DNA from: SCBR16-9 sp964537975
GTDB lineage: Bacteria > Hydrogenedentota > Hydrogenedentia > Hydrogenedentales > SCBR16-9
DNA length: 64,000 nt
Assembly: GCA_964537975.1 (NCBI GenBank)
Contig: CAZIDP010000017.1
Span: forward strand, 1 to 64,000
Direction of reading: 5' to 3'
Below the pieces are notes generated by a model. That model made no database searches. It saw nothing but the letters and a program-made list of their open reading frames with translations, and had not been told where the DNA came from. The position numbers were made by a program, and so were the translations under genes. Every line of letters begins with the position of its first letter. Within the stretch, counting starts at the first letter, position 1. This document shows, piece by piece, positions 61,337 through 64,000 of this stretch.

Positions 61337-63391
61337 ATGTTTGAGAGTTTGCTGCGACAAATACAAATGCTGTCTCCAGAAGAATTGGCCAATGCCTATC
61401 TGGAGGAGATGGCAATCTGCCGTGCCTGGTATGCCTCATACGAAGGCAATGAAGAGGAACGTGCACCATTTAACGATATACCCGAACGGATTCAAGCCTG
61501 GTTAAAATGCGCTGTAACGCCTAATGAACCGACTGAAGGGCACCGACAGCAACCGTTGCTACGCCGTGTTATCAAAGCTGTAGTACAAGGTGAATTAAGC
61601 GAGATGCAGCGTGATGAGCTGGATTTCTTGCATTATGCCTGGGAGTTGTCGCATCAGGTTGATGAAAAGATATCGGGATTGCAAAGGTCAATTCGCAGCT
61701 TGAAACCGTTTATCGCACAATTACAAAAATTACGGGAAAAGCTGGAACTCAATCCCGGTTTGCCTGCGCTGGAATTGCGTATGGGCCTGGTTACTGCTGA
61801 CGACTTACGTAAAGCACAAACACGCGATATCCGTGTGTTCGGTGGTATTGCTTTGACCATTCGCGGGCCGGTCTATTTTAGTAAAGGCGACATCAAGGTT
61901 GTGGGTAATGTACCGGAAGATTGCACCCTGGTCGTAGAAGGAGGTTCTGCCTATGTATCTGGAATGGTTCAGGGTAATATTGCGGTATCGGAATCCTGTG
62001 AAGTTTTTGGTAACGTTTCTGGTGTAATCGTGGCCAGAAGAGGTGATGTACGTGGCATGAGCTTGTTGTCACCTTCAACCGTTATTTCCAAAGAAGGAAG
62101 TGTGCATTTCCGCGAATCACTGGAACCACGTTTGGTCTTTGGTTGTAAGAAGATTCGCATCCGCGGAAATGCGACAGGTGGCAATTATTATGGCCGGGTA
62201 GTTGAAATTGGTGACACCTTTACCAGTGGGGAACTTCATGTATCTGAAGTCGCCAGCGCGAATTTGTTTTGCTGTTCAGAAACACGCAAGTTGGTGGTAT
62301 TACTGCGCAGGGGGTTGTCGTACCGGGATTACGGAGAAGTATTAACGCAAGAATCCAACCGGTTACTTTCCAACGCAATGAAGTTGCGACAAAGCATCGC
62401 CAATATACGTCTTTTACTGGATATTACGGAAAGAGAAGCAGATGAATATGCAGGCAATGTCATACTGTTTTTGCTGGGATCGGACAAAACCCAGGAGCAG
62501 GTGGAACAAATACAAAGATTACGCAGAAGAAATGCTTGTCTTAACCGATTGCTGGCGGCAGGACGATCACTTGCCATGGCGATTGAGGATCGTATCGGTT
62601 TTCTTGAAGACAGTAATGGTGGTATGCATGAAAGTCAGTCTTCACCTTTTGGGAGCGAAGAGCGCACACTACTCGATGAACTGGAAAAAGAACTGATGCA
62701 CTTAGCTTCTGAAGGTGTTATCGAGCGTGATTTATATGATGAGCGCGATGAAATACTGCACCTGGGACGACTCCTGCTGCGGAAGATGCTCACGCCAAAA
62801 GATGTAATTGATACTTTAAATTTGTTGTTGGCAAAAATTGATGACCTGGAGTTGAAGAAAGTAATCACCACGGAACATGCGTTACAAATAGAAGAAACCG
62901 TTGAACGTGCCGTGGGACGTGCGGCGATCATTGATCGCGCCAAGACTGCCCGGGCACGTGTAGAAGTTCTGGGGCAATTGCTGTCAGAATGTCGTAAGCG
63001 CGGGGTGCATGAAAGCTTTCGGGATCGGGTAAACGACCGCTACGTTAATCTCATGCGGCGTAACATAGAAATGCGATTGTCCCGAATGGGTGGGTATCGA
63101 TTGGCGTTACGTGAAATTGAAGACCGTGCTGTGAAAATCAGAGAAAAACTCTGGGATGAATTTCAGGTTTCTCTTCCATTACATGTGATTGAAGGTGAAA
63201 TGCTTGATGGAGCCCGGATTGTAGGATGCTTTGATACAGGGGTTAAAATTTGCATCTGGAAGCATCTGATGGATGCGCAACAGGACCCACACGGTGGATT
63301 GTGCTACACAGAAAATACAGAAGATATACCTGTTACCTACCAGCGCTCTCCCAGGGGTATAGTAGAACGGATAATTCCGGAAGAATCTTAG
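61337..63391 (+). CDS. FapA-like (DUF342) protein
   Basis: A 684-residue cytoplasmic protein with no signal peptide. The central part, about residues 145-330, has repeated short beta turns typical of the FapA/DUF342 right-handed beta-helix (GPVYFSKGDIKVVGNVPEDC, GSAYVSGMVQGNIAVSESCE, VSGVIVARRGDVRG). Helical, coiled-coil-rich segments flank it on both sides (residues 90-140 and 340-620). DUF342 proteins are widespread, sometimes linked to polar localisation or flagella, but the role is unclear. It starts 9 bases after the mtnA stop without a clear ribosome site, so it is probably translated with mtnA. cmk follows 57 bases later. Confidence 0.82.
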   Translation: MFESLLRQIQMLSPEELANAYLEEMAICRAWYASYEGNEEERAPFNDIPERIQAWLKCAVTPNEPTEGHRQQPLLRRVIKAVVQGELSEMQRDELDFLHYAWELSHQVDEKISGLQRSIRSLKPFIAQLQKLREKLELNPGLPALELRMGLVTADDLRKAQTRDIRVFGGIALTIRGPVYFSKGDIKVVGNVPEDCTLVVEGGSAYVSGMVQGNIAVSESCEVFGNVSGVIVARRGDVRGMSLLSPSTVISKEGSVHFRESLEPRLVFGCKKIRIRGNATGGNYYGRVVEIGDTFTSGELHVSEVASANLFCCSETRKLVVLLRRGLSYRDYGEVLTQESNRLLSNAMKLRQSIANIRLLLDITEREADEYAGNVILFLLGSDKTQEQVEQIQRLRRRNACLNRLLAAGRSLAMAIEDRIGFLEDSNGGMHESQSSPFGSEERTLLDELEKELMHLASEGVIERDLYDERDEILHLGRLLLRKMLTPKDVIDTLNLLLAKIDDLELKKVITTEHALQIEETVERAVGRAAIIDRAKTARARVEVLGQLLSECRKRGVHESFRDRVNDRYVNLMRRNIEMRLSRMGGYRLALREIEDRAVKIREKLWDEFQVSLPLHVIEGEMLDGARIVGCFDTGVKICIWKHLMDAQQDPHGGLCYTENTEDIPVTYQRSPRGIVERIIPEES

Positions 63392-63448
63392 TTAAAAATT
63401 AGTTTTCTGTGGCACGAATCACCCGATAGTTTCAAGGACAACCACATA

Positions 63449-64000
63449 ATGAGTTCAGCTACCCAAATCATAGCTATTGATGGACCGGCAGGTGCCGGTA
63501 AGAGTTCAACCGCACGTATGGTTGCCCATAAGCTTGATTTTGCTTTTTTAGATACAGGCGCCATGTACCGAGCGGCAACCTGGTGGGCACTGCAACAAAA
63601 CAATAATCTGGATAATCCTGAAGCACTGGCTCGTTCAACTGCTGAAATGCTGCTTGACATTCGGGAAGAAGATGGGCTACAACAGATTATAGTCAATGGT
63701 ATAGATATCACTGAAGCCATACGCACAACAGAAATAACACGGCAAATATACAAGCTCGATCAGAATTCTGCCGTCCGTCGGCATTTAGTGGCTTTACAAC
63801 GGCAATTCGGTGAACGTGGCCCCACCGTTGCCGAAGGTCGTGATATCGGTACTGTAGTCTTCCCAAACGCAAAATGTAAAATATATATGGATGCCAGCCC
63901 GGAGGTGCGTGCAAAGCGCCGTATGTTGCAGATGCAGGAAAAGGAGATGGCTGCTGATTACGATGCTATTTTACGAGATATTGTTGAACGGGACACCCAG
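63449..64000 (+). CDS. cmk: Cytidylate kinase, C-terminus cut by window edge
   Basis: Phosphorylates CMP and dCMP to the diphosphates. The 184 visible codons run open to the window end. The P-loop IIAIDGPAGAGKSSTARMVA is at residues 7-26, followed by FAFLDTGAMYRAATWWAL and VAEGRDIGTVVFPNAKCKIY, then MDASPEVRAKRRMLQMQEKE, all family blocks. AAGGA lies 11 bases before the ATG. It is the third gene of a run with mtnA and the FapA-like gene. About 40 residues should be missing. Confidence 0.95.
   Translation, partial: MSSATQIIAIDGPAGAGKSSTARMVAHKLDFAFLDTGAMYRAATWWALQQNNNLDNPEALARSTAEMLLDIREEDGLQQIIVNGIDITEAIRTTEITRQIYKLDQNSAVRRHLVALQRQFGERGPTVAEGRDIGTVVFPNAKCKIYMDASPEVRAKRRMLQMQEKEMAADYDAILRDIVERDTQ

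Overview
The window reads as a chromosomal segment of a flagellated bacterium with a Gram-negative envelope. Envelope evidence is a PagL-like lipid A deacylase, Pal and CpoB lipoproteins, and an outer-membrane porin ending in Phe. The pseudopilins with a GFTLIELL helix, a C-A-N-N-L-K-Q neck and an H-x(10)-DG-H-V C-terminus are typical of Planctomycetes, Lentisphaerae, Hydrogenedentota and Sumerlaeota. I infer one of these or a related lineage but cannot name a species. No tRNA, rRNA, CRISPR array or intact mobile element was found.

Layout: 1-6.2 kb holds a multi-PAS histidine kinase (cut by the left edge) and two large proteins of unknown function. 6.6-13.2 kb has a pseudopilin, two flagellins with flaG behind a sigma-28 promoter, an AraC regulator and a second pseudopilin. 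13.4-15.2 kb is a TetR repressor and a methyltransferase with matching operators. 15.6-25.2 kb contains a PagL-like protein, glgC, a methanol:corrinoid methyltransferase (mtaB) with a PocR/AraC regulator, a hybrid kinase and a secreted phosphoesterase. 25.4-33.3 kb has a small protein, a five-gene cassette resembling mycobacterial decaprenylphosphoryl-arabinose synthesis (UbiA-type, DprE2, DprE1, acyltransferase, GT87), a LysM/M23 peptidase and a methyltransferase. 33.4-43.8 kb carries a porin, class II ribonucleotide reductase with thyX, a degenerate pseudopilin, cytochrome bd oxidase and a VTT-family membrane protein. 44-50.3 kb has pal, cpoB, a sugar kinase, a DUF1573 protein, a UDP-sugar pyrophosphorylase, then debris (a transposase remnant and a GspF stub). 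50.3-64 kb has comF, an ECF sigma/anti-sigma pair, a HEPN pair, a methyltransferase, two hydrolases, a secreted TIM-barrel-like protein, a Cys-rich repeat protein, mtnA, a FapA-like protein and cmk (cut by the right edge).

The most unusual item is the anti-sigma factor at 51188-52294. Its external domain is a pseudopilin body fused after an anti-sigma zinc finger and a membrane helix. With two normal pseudopilins and one that has lost its cleavage motif, the window shows a series suggesting the pilin body has been reused as a sensor. Also notable are ANGGAN-loop hairpins (CsrA-type) in front of both flagellins and flaG, the arabinose cassette, NrdR-like boxes upstream of thyX-nrdJ, and two in-gene tandem repeats (66 bp and 15 bp units). 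All function calls come from reading motifs by eye, without database searches.
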